A stretch of 31,149 nt of DNA, from NCBI GenBank assembly GCA_036939755.1, contig JALLAZ010000234.1, positions 1 to 31,149 on the forward strand, in the 5' to 3' direction. How positions within the stretch are numbered: the stretch's first letter is position 1; each line of letters opens with the position of its first letter. This stretch comes from Stephanodiscus triporus. Its lineage: Eukaryota > Bacillariophyta > Thalassiosirophyceae > Thalassiosirales > Thalassiosiraceae. A program made the translations under genes and the position numbers. Shown piece after piece: positions 10,220-21,991 of this stretch. The notes under the pieces are model-generated. The model made no database searches. It was not told where the DNA came from and worked only from the letters and a program-made list of their open reading frames with translations.

Positions 10220-10752
10220 TCAAGGTACAATGGAAAAATGACTGCATTAAAAGTGTTCAAAGCAAAGATGATGAAGTTGTCAACAGGGTGGAAACGATCA
10301 AGGGCTTTAAGATATGCAGCTAGATCTCACATGTAAGTTTTCATTCGGTGCGTGACGCTCGAGCCAAAAGCGTCTCTGACCATGCAGTTCCACCCTCCAG
10401 AACTAATTTGCTTGCATCCCGAAGCGTTCCCTGTTGCTCTGCCGGATGATTCATTTCCACCCCTCCCATTTGCGGAATATCCCTCCCCACCACCCATCGT
10501 AGTCCCTCGGCCGAAGTATTCATTTCCTCCCCTCCCATCCTCATACTCCTTGTCGAATTCGACACGGATCAAATCCGCAATCGTCTGATAAACCTTGCTG
10601 CCCCCGTTCACGGGGACGTGGAATGCACGCTGGGCGATGTTGATGATCGATCCGTGCATATCCTCTGTCATGTCCGTAACTGCATTTTTGTTTAGACTAG
10701 GATTGCTGGCAGCACCTTCCTCCTTGTTGGTGTCCTTGATGATGTTGGACAT
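10220..10752 (-). CDS. LC8-type dynein light chain with Gly-rich insertion
   Basis: Two exons, 10331-10752 and 10220-10241, are joined across a GTGAGA...GCAG intron at 10242-10330, giving 147 residues from the ATG at 10752. DMTEDMHGSIINIAQRAF and YQTIADLIRVEFDKEY match the two helices of LC8. GGWNCMVRDAFGSSVTHRMKTY/IHFS matches the beta-strand core that forms the dimer and binds dynein intermediate chain peptides. About 45 residues of Gly/Asn/Arg-rich sequence lie between helix 2 and the first core strand, where LC8 normally has about two residues. The insert is made of two related units beginning GRGGNE. The chain ends IVP, lacking the usual last strand (GxVxxLLF). It may be an axonemal or divergent paralogue. 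An acceptor-like TCTCTCTAG just before the start suggests a 5' leader intron. Confidence 0.8.
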
Positions 10753-11035
10753 GTTGGGATGCCTCCGTATTTTCCCTAGAGAGACAAAAAGTGAGGTGGA
10801 AATTTTTTCATGCGCGCGTGGTAAATAAGGTTTGCGTGATGAAAATTGAAAACTTTCATTGCCGAAGAGCCAATAAATAAACATTCAAATATCATTCATC
10901 ATATTACTGTATCATACGCTTATTCTACAATAACCTACAAGGGGAACAGCGAAATGTCTACTCGAGGCAAAGATGAATTTCTGTTGAGGTGATGGCAAAA
11001 AAAAAGAAAGTAACAATCTGGCTTTAACTTTGGTT

Positions 11036-11058
11036 GATGGGTGGATTTTAGAAAATCC
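11036..11058 (-). terminator. Histone 3' stem-loop of the H3 mRNA
   Basis: Read on the minus strand, 11058-11043 is GGATTT-TCTA-AAATCC, a 6-bp stem with a 4-nt loop, followed by ACCCA (11042-11038). It begins 67 nt after the H3 stop codon. The core fits the histone stem-loop consensus GGNNNUUNUNANNNCC-ACCCA bound by SLBP. A purine-rich stretch (CCAAAGTTAAAG) follows where a U7-type downstream element would lie. Confidence 0.9.
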
Positions 11059-11125
11059 GGTTGCATGTTCTATAGCATGTGGTTCAATAAATGACAAAAT
11101 CTAGCGTTGAGGAGTTAGGAGATGA

Positions 11126-12255
<1,130 letters not shown>

Positions 12256-12291
12256 ATTACACCTACCATAACACAATCGAGCTGGTCGAGT

Positions 12292-12309
12292 TATCACGGC
12301 AACGTGATA
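12292..12309 (+). other. 7-bp hairpin with GCAA tetraloop in H4 3' UTR
   Basis: tatcacg-gcaa-cgtgata is a perfect 7-bp stem capped by a GNRA tetraloop. It lies between the H4 stop and the histone stem-loop. No equivalent is seen in the H3 3' UTR. Confidence 0.5.
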
Positions 12310-12327
12310 TCGCTTCCTTCTTCAACC

Positions 12328-12348
12328 GGATTTTCTAAAATCCACCCA
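12328..12348 (+). terminator. Histone 3' stem-loop of the H4 mRNA
   Basis: GGATTT-TCTA-AAATCC (12328-12343) followed by ACCCA (12344-12348), 72 nt after the H4 stop. The 16-nt hairpin plus ACCCA is identical to the H3 copy, and the preceding AACC is shared too. A purine-rich CATCAAAGAATCAAG follows, as expected for a U7 target. Confidence 0.92.
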
Positions 12349-12967
12349 AACATCAAAGAATCAAGTCACTCACTTTTTACACTCACTATCTAGGGTTTTT
12401 AGTCCAGTCCATGTCTAGAGATAGGCGTGCCATTCATGTGTGGAGAGGGGTTGTTTGGTGCAGAGCAAATTATTCGTTTCCAACATAACTTTATTTATTC
12501 ATTGTTCATGACTACCTAGCCTTTCGACTGATTATTAATTAGAGTACTCGAGTACTTAGCAGTGAACTCCAAGGCAATCGTCGCTTCTTCAGGATAACAG
12601 ACTTGATCGTGGTGGGCCTCGACGCGCTGGGATCATCGACACTCCAAGCCCTTGTCCTCATGGGCGTCTCCGCTCTCGGCATCGATCGTCACTCCCCACC
12701 CGGCCGTTGGGGAGGTGCACTATTCGAATGTTGCACGGCTTCTCGCTCTGTCCAGAAGGAAGCCTCCCATTCTGGCACTCTTACTCTTTCTATCTTAATC
12801 AAATTTAATTGATTCTCTGCCTAAATCAAAGCCATCATGCAGATGACTTCCCTTGATGCTCAAATTCAGATCGCAGCATATTCCCTGACCAATCGAAGAA
12901 CACGAGGAAGAGATATTTAACGAATAATGTAGTTTGGTGTCGTACTCGTATTTAATTACGAAATGGC
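12349..12967. other. Intergenic region between H4 and SGNH-like gene
   Basis: No supported gene. It contains a 14-bp palindrome (agtactcgagtact, about 12543-12556) and a short GC-rich patch at 12600-12770 without coding support. Confidence 0.4.
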
Positions 12968-15778
12968 CTAGCTCCAGTAAACATGCGTCACCGCAAATTG
13001 ACACGAGGCATGATCATCACATCCTAGCACTCGAACAGCAACTTCTACATCTGTAGCCTCGCCGCTCTTTTGGTCATCAAGAATAACCAGCAAGCTCATA
13101 CCGGGAGGTTGCTTAATTATGTCAGCGAATTTAGCCTTGTCTAGTCTCTTGCTTTTCCCTCCAGTGACACATTCGAGCATGAACGATTCCGGAAGCGATT
13201 CGTGCCATTCACGCCGAGTTTGGTTCCTGCGACCAAAGTCCAAATTCAAAGCGATGAATCCGTTCTCCGGCTTGATACCACGCAACACGAGCCACCCTGT
13301 CGTTTGATTGCCCCAGATCCCACCCCGTGATCCTTGGTGACCTTCCAACAGGCAGTTGCTGGACGACAATCTCCCACATGTGTTGCTAGAGGAAAGAGAT
13401 CCATCACAACCATCTCCGTAACTATGAAGTAATCGCCATCCTTCTCCTGGCGTAATTGTGTCAGTTCTCCGGCGGTGGATGTCGTCAGTTGCAGTCGTGC
13501 CAGTAACATTCTTTGAGCTGAGAAACCTTTGACGTAGCCTCCTTTTCCCTTGCAAACCAAAAATTTCTAGTGCATCTACCTCACCTCTCGGTATTTCGCT
13601 AAAAGGGTTTACAACATCTTCTCCGTCGTACAAAAGACTTGGCCTCGTCTCAGAAACATGATCAATGAGTAGGAGAGATCTAATACTTGTCGTCAGTGGG
13701 TTGGCGCGTGGTGTGTATTCCGTTCTACCGCTCATTTTATGTCTGCATAACCGCCTTGGCAGGTTCATCGACTTTTCCAACTTAAAGCAGTGTGGAGCGA
13801 CCGATTCATCCAATGACTTGACCTTGTCTTGCACGTTTTTGATGTATTCTCCAATGTGCCTAAATGCAATGAATAGATTGTGAGGCTCTGGTGATTCAAT
13901 ACAGTTCAATAGTACTTAGTTGACACGTCTCGATCCATCTAATTGAGAATATACTCACCAATGTTCATCAGGGAGCGGGAAGCCTTGCGAGATTGTAATT
14001 TCTGACCATTCGAACAACGCATCAAGAGTGGCAGTTAGTAAAACGTACGCAAGCGTGAATCCTTTCAATTTCTGCATTTTCCAGCCGATCGCGGATGGTA
14101 TTATTGGGATATGATCTAATTGTGGCATAGGCGGAGTTATGTCCGACCGCTCAACCCAGCATCGACTTTCAAATTGGTATTCTTCCTTTTCGCATGTTTC
14201 CTGCATGTTCGCTGGACAATTCAGAAATTGAGCCGGCCAAGGAAGATCGGACGCAGAGATTTCGCTAGTTGTTTCTGGAACTCCTGCCAGCGCATTACCC
14301 AACTGACCGACATCTGCATCGGCATAATTGTGCAGGTATCGAAGAACCTCGAAGTCGCCTCCCCAAATGAATGGGAGGGATGTGTTTCCAGATAGAAGTG
14401 CCTGACGAGCAAATAAATCAAACAGTTGCGTCGAGAGCTCATCCGCAACACGAACAGATCCTCCATCATCAACAGCACCGTAGTCATCCCACACCACCAT
14501 ATCAACATCCGACCCGTAAATAGAGGACCACCCAAGAGTGTGAAGCAATGTAGATTTTCCACCGTCGATGAGCTCAGTCTGTTCTTCAGTACTGAGATTA
14601 CTCAGCGGGGGTAGGCCGATCGCCCTCACGACGAGATTCACGCCTAACTTCTCGAATAACCCCTTGAGCAGTGTCTCGAATACACCCGCCGTGCTCTGCC
14701 AGGCGTGATTGCCACCGTAGCCCATACTCTGCCAACTCCCCGTGAAGACCACGGTGAAGTTGCCATTGTGAGATTCGCTGCGGGTCATCATGGCGTGGAT
14801 TAACCTACGCTCCAACCCATTGAAGGAACGCTCGGTCGTCCAACCGCCCTTCCTTTCCCAAGCCGGCGCCGCCGACCTCAATAAATCCGCGGACGTCACC
14901 GCGTTGAGATCGATCTCCTCCATATGGAACATCTTCGACCTCCGCGACGACCTTTGTTCGGCGTCTTCCCTGACGTAGTCGACCCTCTCCCCGCCGCCTT
15001 CGTCCGTCGTCACGCGAACGTCCGACAATCCGAGGCCGTGGTAGGTAGCGAATATCGCCTGCTGTCCCCTCTTCACCAGCTTCTCGGCCGCGTCTAGGAA
15101 GTGATTCGCGTACACGGCGTCGGCCTGCCAGCTTTCCATCGGAAATTTTTCCTCCGGAAGGTCGAGGTAGGTATTGTTCGCGTTTTCCGCCGTCATGTAA
15201 GGCACCGTCGGTCGATCCTCGGCCGATCCGTCATAGAAGGTGTACGATCCGTACAGGCTCTTGAGCAGCCACTGTCGTTGATCGTCGGTCAGTCCTACGA
15301 GCGATGGATCGCCCTTCGCTCCCTTCTTCCCGCTGATGCGACCGAAGATCGACCGATGCCACGCGGCGACGTCGTTCTCGGTCAGGATCGCCGTGAAGAG
15401 GAGGGAAACGAAGAGGAGGGCGATGGCCGATCGGGACCGGTTGCGCGGCTCCCACGCGAGGGAGCACATCGCCGCGAGATACGAGCAGCGCCGCGCCAGC
15501 GCGCCGTCGGCGGCGCCCACCCGAATTCCGTCGAGACTTATTCGGGAAGAACCGCCCAGTTTGGAAGGAACGAGTCGCCTCAGCGTCGAGAGTGCCGCGA
15601 CGAATCCACCGCCGCCGACGGGGACACCAACCGCCGTCCAGGAGCGCGTTGGCGGCCGACCGCGAACTTCGCGGTCGAAGGTCTCGATGAGACCTTCCAT
15701 TTCGAATTCGTCCACGTAGTCATCGCAGTCCACGCCGCGCATGCCGCCGCCGCCGCCGTTGGCCGCCGCCGCCCTCCC

Positions 15779-15829
<51 letters not shown>

Positions 15830-16003
15830 AGATGGGGGAAGGAGGGAGGAGGAACGGACGGGGGGCAATTCGAACATGACCTCGGGAGGATCCGCGAGTC
15901 GGGGTTGACGCCCAGCCGTCGCATCAAATCCCGCAGCACCGCCATCGTCGTCGACGCCGCCGCTCTCCGTTAATGAGGGAGGATCCATCGTCTTGTGATA
16001 CAT
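12968..16003 (-). CDS. Type II membrane protein with SGNH-hydrolase-like luminal domain
   Basis: Two exons, 13959-16003 and 12968-13859, are joined across a 99-nt intron (13860-13958) that restores PLPDEHW/HIGEYIKNVQ; 978 residues from the ATG at 16003, with another ATG at 15988. The cytosolic N-terminus has a poly-Ser run, encoded by a GAC microsatellite, and Gly-rich segments. One membrane segment (SAIALLFVSLLFTAIL) is at about residues 193-207. The following region resembles stramenopile SGNH/GDSL-like proteins: FTVVFTGSWQSMGYGGNH stands where the GDS block should be, and YGSDVDMVVWDDYGAVDDG where the central block lies. The usual GDS is GSW here, so catalysis is doubtful. Sites such as NNT, NGT and NVT in the luminal part could be glycosylated. 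A Golgi or cell-surface role is inferred. Confidence 0.7.
15779..15830. repeat. GAC trinucleotide microsatellite encoding poly-Ser
   Basis: About 17 uninterrupted GAC units, read on the minus strand as Ser codons of the SGNH-like gene. Length is likely to vary between alleles. Confidence 0.95.
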
Positions 16004-16079
16004 ACGATACGGAGTCACCAAAAAAATAATGACGGCCTACCTAGGAATTTTGATCTTCGCCTGGTACCTACTTACTTAT

Positions 16080-17345
16080 GAGTTTAGGCCCTATTTATTC
16101 GCGTGACTTTTTTTTCTACATATTCTACGTAGAAACTGTACCAGCCCCCAAAACCATCTTGCGAATAAATTATTTGCCGAACACAGGTGTCAACCATGGT
16201 GTCCGGTCGCGATGGCCCCTAACATCGCCCATACCTGGGCGACGCCCAAACTAAGCGCATCGACGTGATCCTCACACCATGGGCGATGACGCGTGCACTT
16301 GGTTTGACCCGATTCCCTCCACAGCACGAGTCGTTGGCTCTGTTTGAGAGGGTGAAAAAATGTTACCGGTTGGAGCACACAAAAACTGACGGTGTGGGGG
16401 GTATATCGGCGGAGATGGAGGGGGGATAAGTTGGAAATGAAGGCATGAGAGCTGAACGACAATATGATTGAATGGGGAGGCACTCAACAATCAACAAGGG
16501 CAGGATGTGGCAACGGAACAGAGGGGAGGGTGAGGACGGGGGGGGGGGTGGCGAGATGACACAACATGAAAATGATGGCGGCGATGGCGATGGCGACAAC
16601 GGTGACAGTGGCTACGACGTCAACTTCGGCGACGGCAGCAGGGGGTGGCAGCGATGGTGATAGCAATGGCAACAGCAACAACGGCGGTGGCGGCGGCGAT
16701 GGCGATTACAGTGGGATGCGATGGCAACGGCGACGACGTCGACACGGCGGTGACAGCGGTGGTGGCGACGACGGCGACGACAACGACAGCAACGGCGACG
16801 GCAACGACAGCAACGACGACGGCAACGACAACGCTAATTAATTTGAAAGAGGACTCAATAAAATAATGATTATTTTATCTTTTATTATTTCCACCTAAGC
16901 ACCATCTACAATACCCCGTCCCCATCGCGCTAAATCATGCATTCGGTGGTCCGAACCACGATGATAGCATCCATGTGGACGGGTCAACCACCACCCCCAC
17001 CCCACAGACCTCTTTGGCAACATGTTGAGAGCCTCCCTGATTAATAGTTCGCGATATTTCTCATGGGTCGGTGAGATATATCATCGGTAACAGAAGTGGA
17101 TCGACAAAAATGTCGAACATTGTACACACACTACTGTAAAAAAGGCGCGCGTTGACAAAGATGCCCCTGTTTCCGACCAGGGGTGTCATATATCAATCTG
17201 ACCGGAAGCGCCTTATCTAAATGACTGTGCATTCGGCTGGGTCAGTCTAGTGTAGATTTAAAGAGTTAACAATACAATTCACCAAGTGTCTGTTTCCGCG
17301 AAAAAAATGTTACTTTGGGGGTGCGAATAAATAGGGCCTAAACTC
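16080..17345. mobile_element. Inverted-repeat-bounded non-autonomous element (candidate)
   Basis: A perfect 23-bp inverted repeat, 16080-16102 (gagtttaggccctatttatt plus cgc) and 17323-17345, bounds 1266 bp with no convincing gene. Arms starting GGCCCTATTTATTCGC flanked by TTA/TAA recall PIF/Harbinger-like ends, but clear direct target duplications are not seen. Weaker similarity (a T-run after gtgac/gtaac) continues inward. The middle is microsatellite. Confidence 0.6.
16495..16840. repeat. Low-complexity GGC/GAC/AAC microsatellite tract
   Basis: Roughly 340 bp of imperfect 3- and 6-base units (ggcgac, aacgac, ggcaac and relatives). Long reading frames here in several phases are products of the repeat. 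Confidence 0.85.
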
Positions 17346-17462
17346 GTACCATACGAAACGTATGTTGTAAGTATCGTTTGGTGTGTAGGAGTGGTCGTCA
17401 GAGTCCGTCCCAAAACTTCACTTTCATTGTGTACAGAAGAAAATTAAATTTAGTTTAATTTA

Positions 17463-20400
17463 TCACTGCCAAACGTTTGGAATCAATGACTGGGATGTCA
17501 CTGCAAGAGCAAACAACCACAACCCATTCGCTAAAGCTGAAACAAGCATGAGAGCGATACCGGTGGCGAAAAAGTTTCGTAGACAGCGATTGAGCTTGGC
17601 ACGGAACTCTCTGGATAGCTCGCTATTTTCTGCACCTTTCGATCTTGTCTGAATGGCAATTATCAGATTTTCGTGAGTCGGCCCGCTGACGTTAGACGAA
17701 TTCACGAGTGACCCCTCGGAATCGCAGGTGGCTAAGAGGGTGAATCTGTCAGGATAAATTTGCTTCCACAACAATCTCGTCAGGCCGGAAAAGAATGAGA
17801 TTCGTGCAATATTCATGAACACATAGAGAAAGAAAGCAAATATGTTTTGCATCAATTTGGAGTGAAGATACCACTCCAAGGTGCATCCGCAACGTTCACT
17901 GATCGCGTCAATGAGGCTTTTGTTAGGACCCGGACACGTCACAGAACATGTTTCTAACTGTTCGCAGTCAAAGACAGCACTCTTGATCATCCAATCACTC
18001 CCATTGGTATTGACCAAGCACGATGGATCCGCAAGAGAGACGCCTGTGCAAAAAATGAAAATACTAGTAAGCAGAAGCAATGGAAGACTTCATAAGACAT
18101 AACACTGACACGCACACACGTACCCGGCAGTTCATATGGGATGGGGATAGTCATAATAGCTCGGCGTTCATCCATGGGACAGGTTACACTACTTGTGTGA
18201 ATTTTTCCCATGGTGCAATCAGGATACGTGATCATGTCACAGCAAGCTTCAGTGAATGCAGAGTCCAGCTCATCCGAGTCGATGCAGCGTTGAGCAACAC
18301 GCATACTCTTCGACATTTGGCGGTGAAAGTTTGAGTATGTAGTTACATTCGACGTCAACGAGTTTTGCGAAGTGACCGAAGTAGTATATCTAGAGCTGCA
18401 CATATCACCCCTCTTCAAGTCAAAGGCGTCCATTCCTTCGATCAGCAAACCACTCCCGTCTTGGTAGGCATAGTTATAGGATATTGAGTACATATTTTTC
18501 GTGACGAAAGTACCATTCCCATCAGCTCTGACACATCCGGAGGTGTATGATTGCAGCATGGGAGCATAAAGTGCTACCATAATGCCAAGTAACCAAGCAC
18601 TCGCCGTAAGGAATACGATAAATCCTCCCATGGGACTTGTCAGAAATGCGACAACGGCTCTGGCAGGGTGCATTCGGAATGGATTCTTGATCTCTTTATT
18701 TGCTCTCATGTCGATTCTGGGCATAGCCAGCGAAGTGGCAAACCAATACTTCATGAGCAATCGTACCGATATATAAAATCGATAGATGTAGTCGACAAAA
18801 ATGAAGGCATCACTCAAATGCAAGAATCGAAGAAACCACAGATCGAAATCAATATCAGGCCGCTGAAGACCTTCAAAAGAGAGCTCAATATTGGTAACCT
18901 TGTTTTTGATTTCGGTAATGTTGAAGGTAGAAACAAATGTATCAAGTTTGTCTCCATCGTACTGATTGCCAACGCCCGAAAACATTCCCAGTGCAGCCCG
19001 GGTGCTGGTTTTGAACAGCTATCGCGGTTGGAGAGGACAACTTGGTCAGAAACTATTCGCATGATTTCACGTTATTATGACGTCCAATGCACTCACCTCG
19101 GTCTTATTCTTGTACACAGCAACTTCTTCTTCAGGATTTATCCCTAGATCGATTGTACCTGAAAAATTAGGCGGATTGTAATCATCGGGCAGTATCCGCG
19201 GAATCAGACCAAGGACTGTAGCTGAATGATCCATCGTGATGCCCTCGATCAAACTCATAAATCGGGCCTTAATTCTTGTTTTAATAGGCTCGAAACTGGT
19301 ATAATATGCATCAATCTTTGGTAAAATTTTCCGCCACATTGCATTAATGCTGCCAAATGCCCCTATGTTTCCTACAGCGACATCCACATCTGGGAAGTTT
19401 ACGTTTCTGGGAATTAAGTCAGTGATACTGATATCGAACCAGTCTCCAACGTTTTCCCAAAATACAATTTTCCTCGCGATATTGATGTATGACGTTGCCC
19501 CTTAAATAATCAAATGTAAAGCAGTGCATGAGTATTGCAAGGAGACATAAAAGATGGGCGGATGAATGGTATCGTCGTATAATCAATCTTACCATCGTAG
19601 AAACGTTTGGCAACAGCATATGCAGCAGCAACATTTTGCTTGTATTCCTCCATTCGATCTCTGTAGTTGTAGAGCGTCTGCGTAAGAAATGAAACCTTCC
19701 ACTTAGCATCCACGACGAAGTCGTCGACCATTTTGGCCAAGTTTGGTTGGCATATACTTCCATCCTCCATGCGTGAATTCAAATCGAGCGAAATGCACGC
19801 CATCACATCCTTTGCGGAAATTCCTATATCCCGAAAGATATCGTCTAGATCCACCGGGGAGATCTTGGCAGGGTCAAGCGATTGAATTATACTATACAAC
19901 TCGTCTTGAGTATTCTGGGTCTTACGATCGAGATAATCGACATCGTACTTGGCTCTTTCTTCAATGTATTCGGTGAGTGAGGTTCTTTCGTTGTCGAGAT
20001 CTGTAACCGTAGACGCGAGACGCGAAACTGTCAAAGCGCTTTCGTCACTGTAGGCATTTGCCATTTGCAGGGCCTCTGTTTGCAGTGCGAGCGTATTCTG
20101 AGTCCCAAGCATCGTTTGGTTGAACAGCGCATAGTCCTCTGTGGAGCAAACAAGGTTTGTACTCGAGGTGGAGGTAGAATTAGTACGAAGTGGTATTTCG
20201 CCTCCATTTGCTGTCCAGTCTTCCAGCGCCAATCTAAGCGTCGTGTAGGAATTAGAGCAGTTAGTTGCGACCCCCTCCATCCTTCGAACCACATCTTCAT
20301 TTTGTTTCGTCAACTTCTTAACCCGATCATCTTCCTTCTTTGTTGTTCTTACCAGCTTCTTATTGCATTGATTCAATTGTGTCTCCACACACTTTGAGTG

Positions 20401-20733
20401 ACTCGACCTTTCATCTTTGACAATACTATACGCGGCCTTGCATGTACTCGTGGCGAAGTCCAAAGACGGGACGTCGATAACCCGCGTGGCAAAGTTCTTG
20501 GCAATTCGAAGAGTCGTACCCCAATTGGCAGCTATGGCAATAAGGGCAAGGAGCATACGATTGCGAAAGTGCGGCCGAACGACCACATCTTTATGGGATG
20601 GCTCCTGGTTCTCCGTTGTGACAACAAACGCGGCGCGACGACGTTCTGGCAAAGGTATGACGGGAGTCCCGACATTCACCGGTGTCACTCGCATTGAATC
20701 AGTCACCGGCTTTTGATATGCTCTTTCTACCAT
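17463..20733 (-). CDS. Unrecognised 1006-residue protein with five predicted membrane segments
   Basis: Four exons (19593-20733, 19097-19500, 18124-19018, 17463-18043) join with consistent phase across introns of 92, 78 and about 80 nt. TM1 is at about 60-75 (RMLLALIAIAANWGTT). Next comes a roughly 500-residue domain rich in charged helices, with coiled-coil-like stretches at about 100-150 and 230-300. TM2 (about 580-603) and TM3 (about 645-667) follow. A second large loop (about 668-875) has many Cys, including ACCDM, YPDC, CSVTC and RCGC, and NxS/T sites (NGT, NVT, NGS). TM4 is at about 878-900 and TM5 at about 971-995. The cysteines and glycosylation sites suggest that this loop is extracytosolic. 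I do not recognise the family. The layout recalls multi-pass surface or fusion-type proteins, but no motif supports a function. Confidence 0.8.
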
Positions 20734-21029
20734 CCGTCTTATTGCAATCCTGCAGCTGATTTATATTTACCTGCGTGAGATCGATGCGATGACGGATGCA
20801 ATCACGCACGCCGCCATCGTCCTTCTTCTCTCCGTTGCCGTTCATTTGAAACGAAGCGCTAGATATGGTTTTCTGTTCTGTGGGGAGAAATTACGCCTTT
20901 GTTTGGGATATCGACACATTTTTTCTCACTTTTTGACTGTTTGTGGAAAAGTTTCTAGTATCCTCTGCGCATTCTCAGCGCATGGCCTATTTATTTCACA
21001 CAACACACCCTGGCGCATCTCCCTCCCTC

Positions 21030-21950
21030 TCAACTTTCTTCTTCGCCTCCGCTACTTGTTGCCCCTTTCGCATTTTTACTACTCCCCTTCGTCTTACCTT
21101 CCTCCTTCGCCCTCAAACACCTCCTCCACAACATGTCCTGATCCGCCTGTTTCTTCGCCGCTTTCTTCTTTGCTTTGCCAAAGAATCCCGGCACGTGCTC
21201 CTCGAATTCAATTTCCAACTTGGGCACGAAGCTCGGGTCGTTGAACGGGATGTAGAGCGACGGACGCACGAGGCCCTGACCATTATAATCGCGTACCCGC
21301 GGCTGCAATTCCTTGGAGTCGGCGCGGAGCGTAGATCGCTTGGTGGCCTTGCCACTGGGATCGGCGGGGAGACCGTTTACTATTGTGACCCGGGGCGAGG
21401 AAGCATCCTCGGGGGGCTGTTTCTTATCCTTCCCTTTGCGTATCGATTGTCTTGTGATAGCTGCTGCATTGCATTTCTGCACATGGGACGAAACCGTGGA
21501 TTCGAGGGAATTGGATAACCGAGATAGCGCCCGTTTGCTATCCGTCGTCATTCCACGTTTTCCAGCCCTCTCGTGACTGTTACGCGGGCGCGTCCTACCG
21601 CCCGATAACGGAGGTCTTGCGACTGCGGAATCAGATCCGTGCTTTATCTTCTGTCGCTTCCTGGCGAGGCGCTGCTGTCGCGTCTCCTCGGCCGATCGCT
21701 TGCGCTCTTCTCGTTGAGTCCGCTTTTGATCTCGTCGCTCGATCCGTTGGGCCTTCGTCAATAATGACGCGGTGGCGGTCGCACCGCCACCCGGGCTGCG
21801 TATGTTGTTGACGGAGATGTTGCCGGCGCCACTGCCTTTCCCTCTTCTTTGCGATGAATCATTCGGCTTTGGATTGCTTTCGGAGTATGCAGATTGGCGT
21901 GCAAGCGAGACTAGCCAGTCTCCCTCGCTTTCTTTAATGGGCCCCACCAT
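21030..21950 (-). CDS. Basic nuclear-looking protein of unknown function
   Basis: A single exon of 306 residues from the ATG at 21950. It is Lys/Arg/Ser-rich, with a basic helical stretch (QRIERRDQKRTQREERKRSA) that could be a nuclear or nucleolar signal and a low-complexity centre. The most structured part is near the C-terminus: GLVRPSLYIPFNDPSFVPKL, IEFEEHVPGFFGKAKKKAAK and DMLWRRCLRAKEEG. That compact aromatic-containing module looks conserved rather than random. I do not recognise the family; ribosome-biogenesis or chromatin roles are possible only from composition. Confidence 0.6.
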   Translation of the reverse strand: MVGPIKESEGDWLVSLARQSAYSESNPKPNDSSQRRGKGSGAGNISVNNIRSPGGGATATASLLTKAQRIERRDQKRTQREERKRSAEETRQQRLARKRQKIKHGSDSAVARPPLSGGRTRPRNSHERAGKRGMTTDSKRALSRLSNSLESTVSSHVQKCNAAAITRQSIRKGKDKKQPPEDASSPRVTIVNGLPADPSGKATKRSTLRADSKELQPRVRDYNGQGLVRPSLYIPFNDPSFVPKLEIEFEEHVPGFFGKAKKKAAKKQADQDMLWRRCLRAKEEGKTKGSSKNAKGATSSGGEEES

Positions 21951-21985
21951 CGCCTCTCGCCTCTCGCCTCTCGCCTCTCGCCTCA
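21951..21985. repeat. Short heptamer tandem repeat
   Basis: About four to five copies of cctctcg, starting immediately upstream of the start codon of the 21030-21950 gene and ending just before the gene at 21992. It sits in a very short divergent promoter. Confidence 0.8.
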
Positions 21986-21991
21986 GCTACT

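Noticed and set aside
12603..12812. Small plus-strand frame of 69 codons
   Set aside because: No start context, domain or neighbouring exon; most likely chance.
15101..15973. Plus-strand frame of 290 codons rich in Arg
   Set aside because: Antisense shadow of the SGNH-like gene; the Arg run is the complement of the poly-Ser microsatellite.
16363..16866. Several long overlapping frames on both strands
   Set aside because: They follow the 3- and 6-base repeat tract; composition is only a few residues and no start context or domain is seen.
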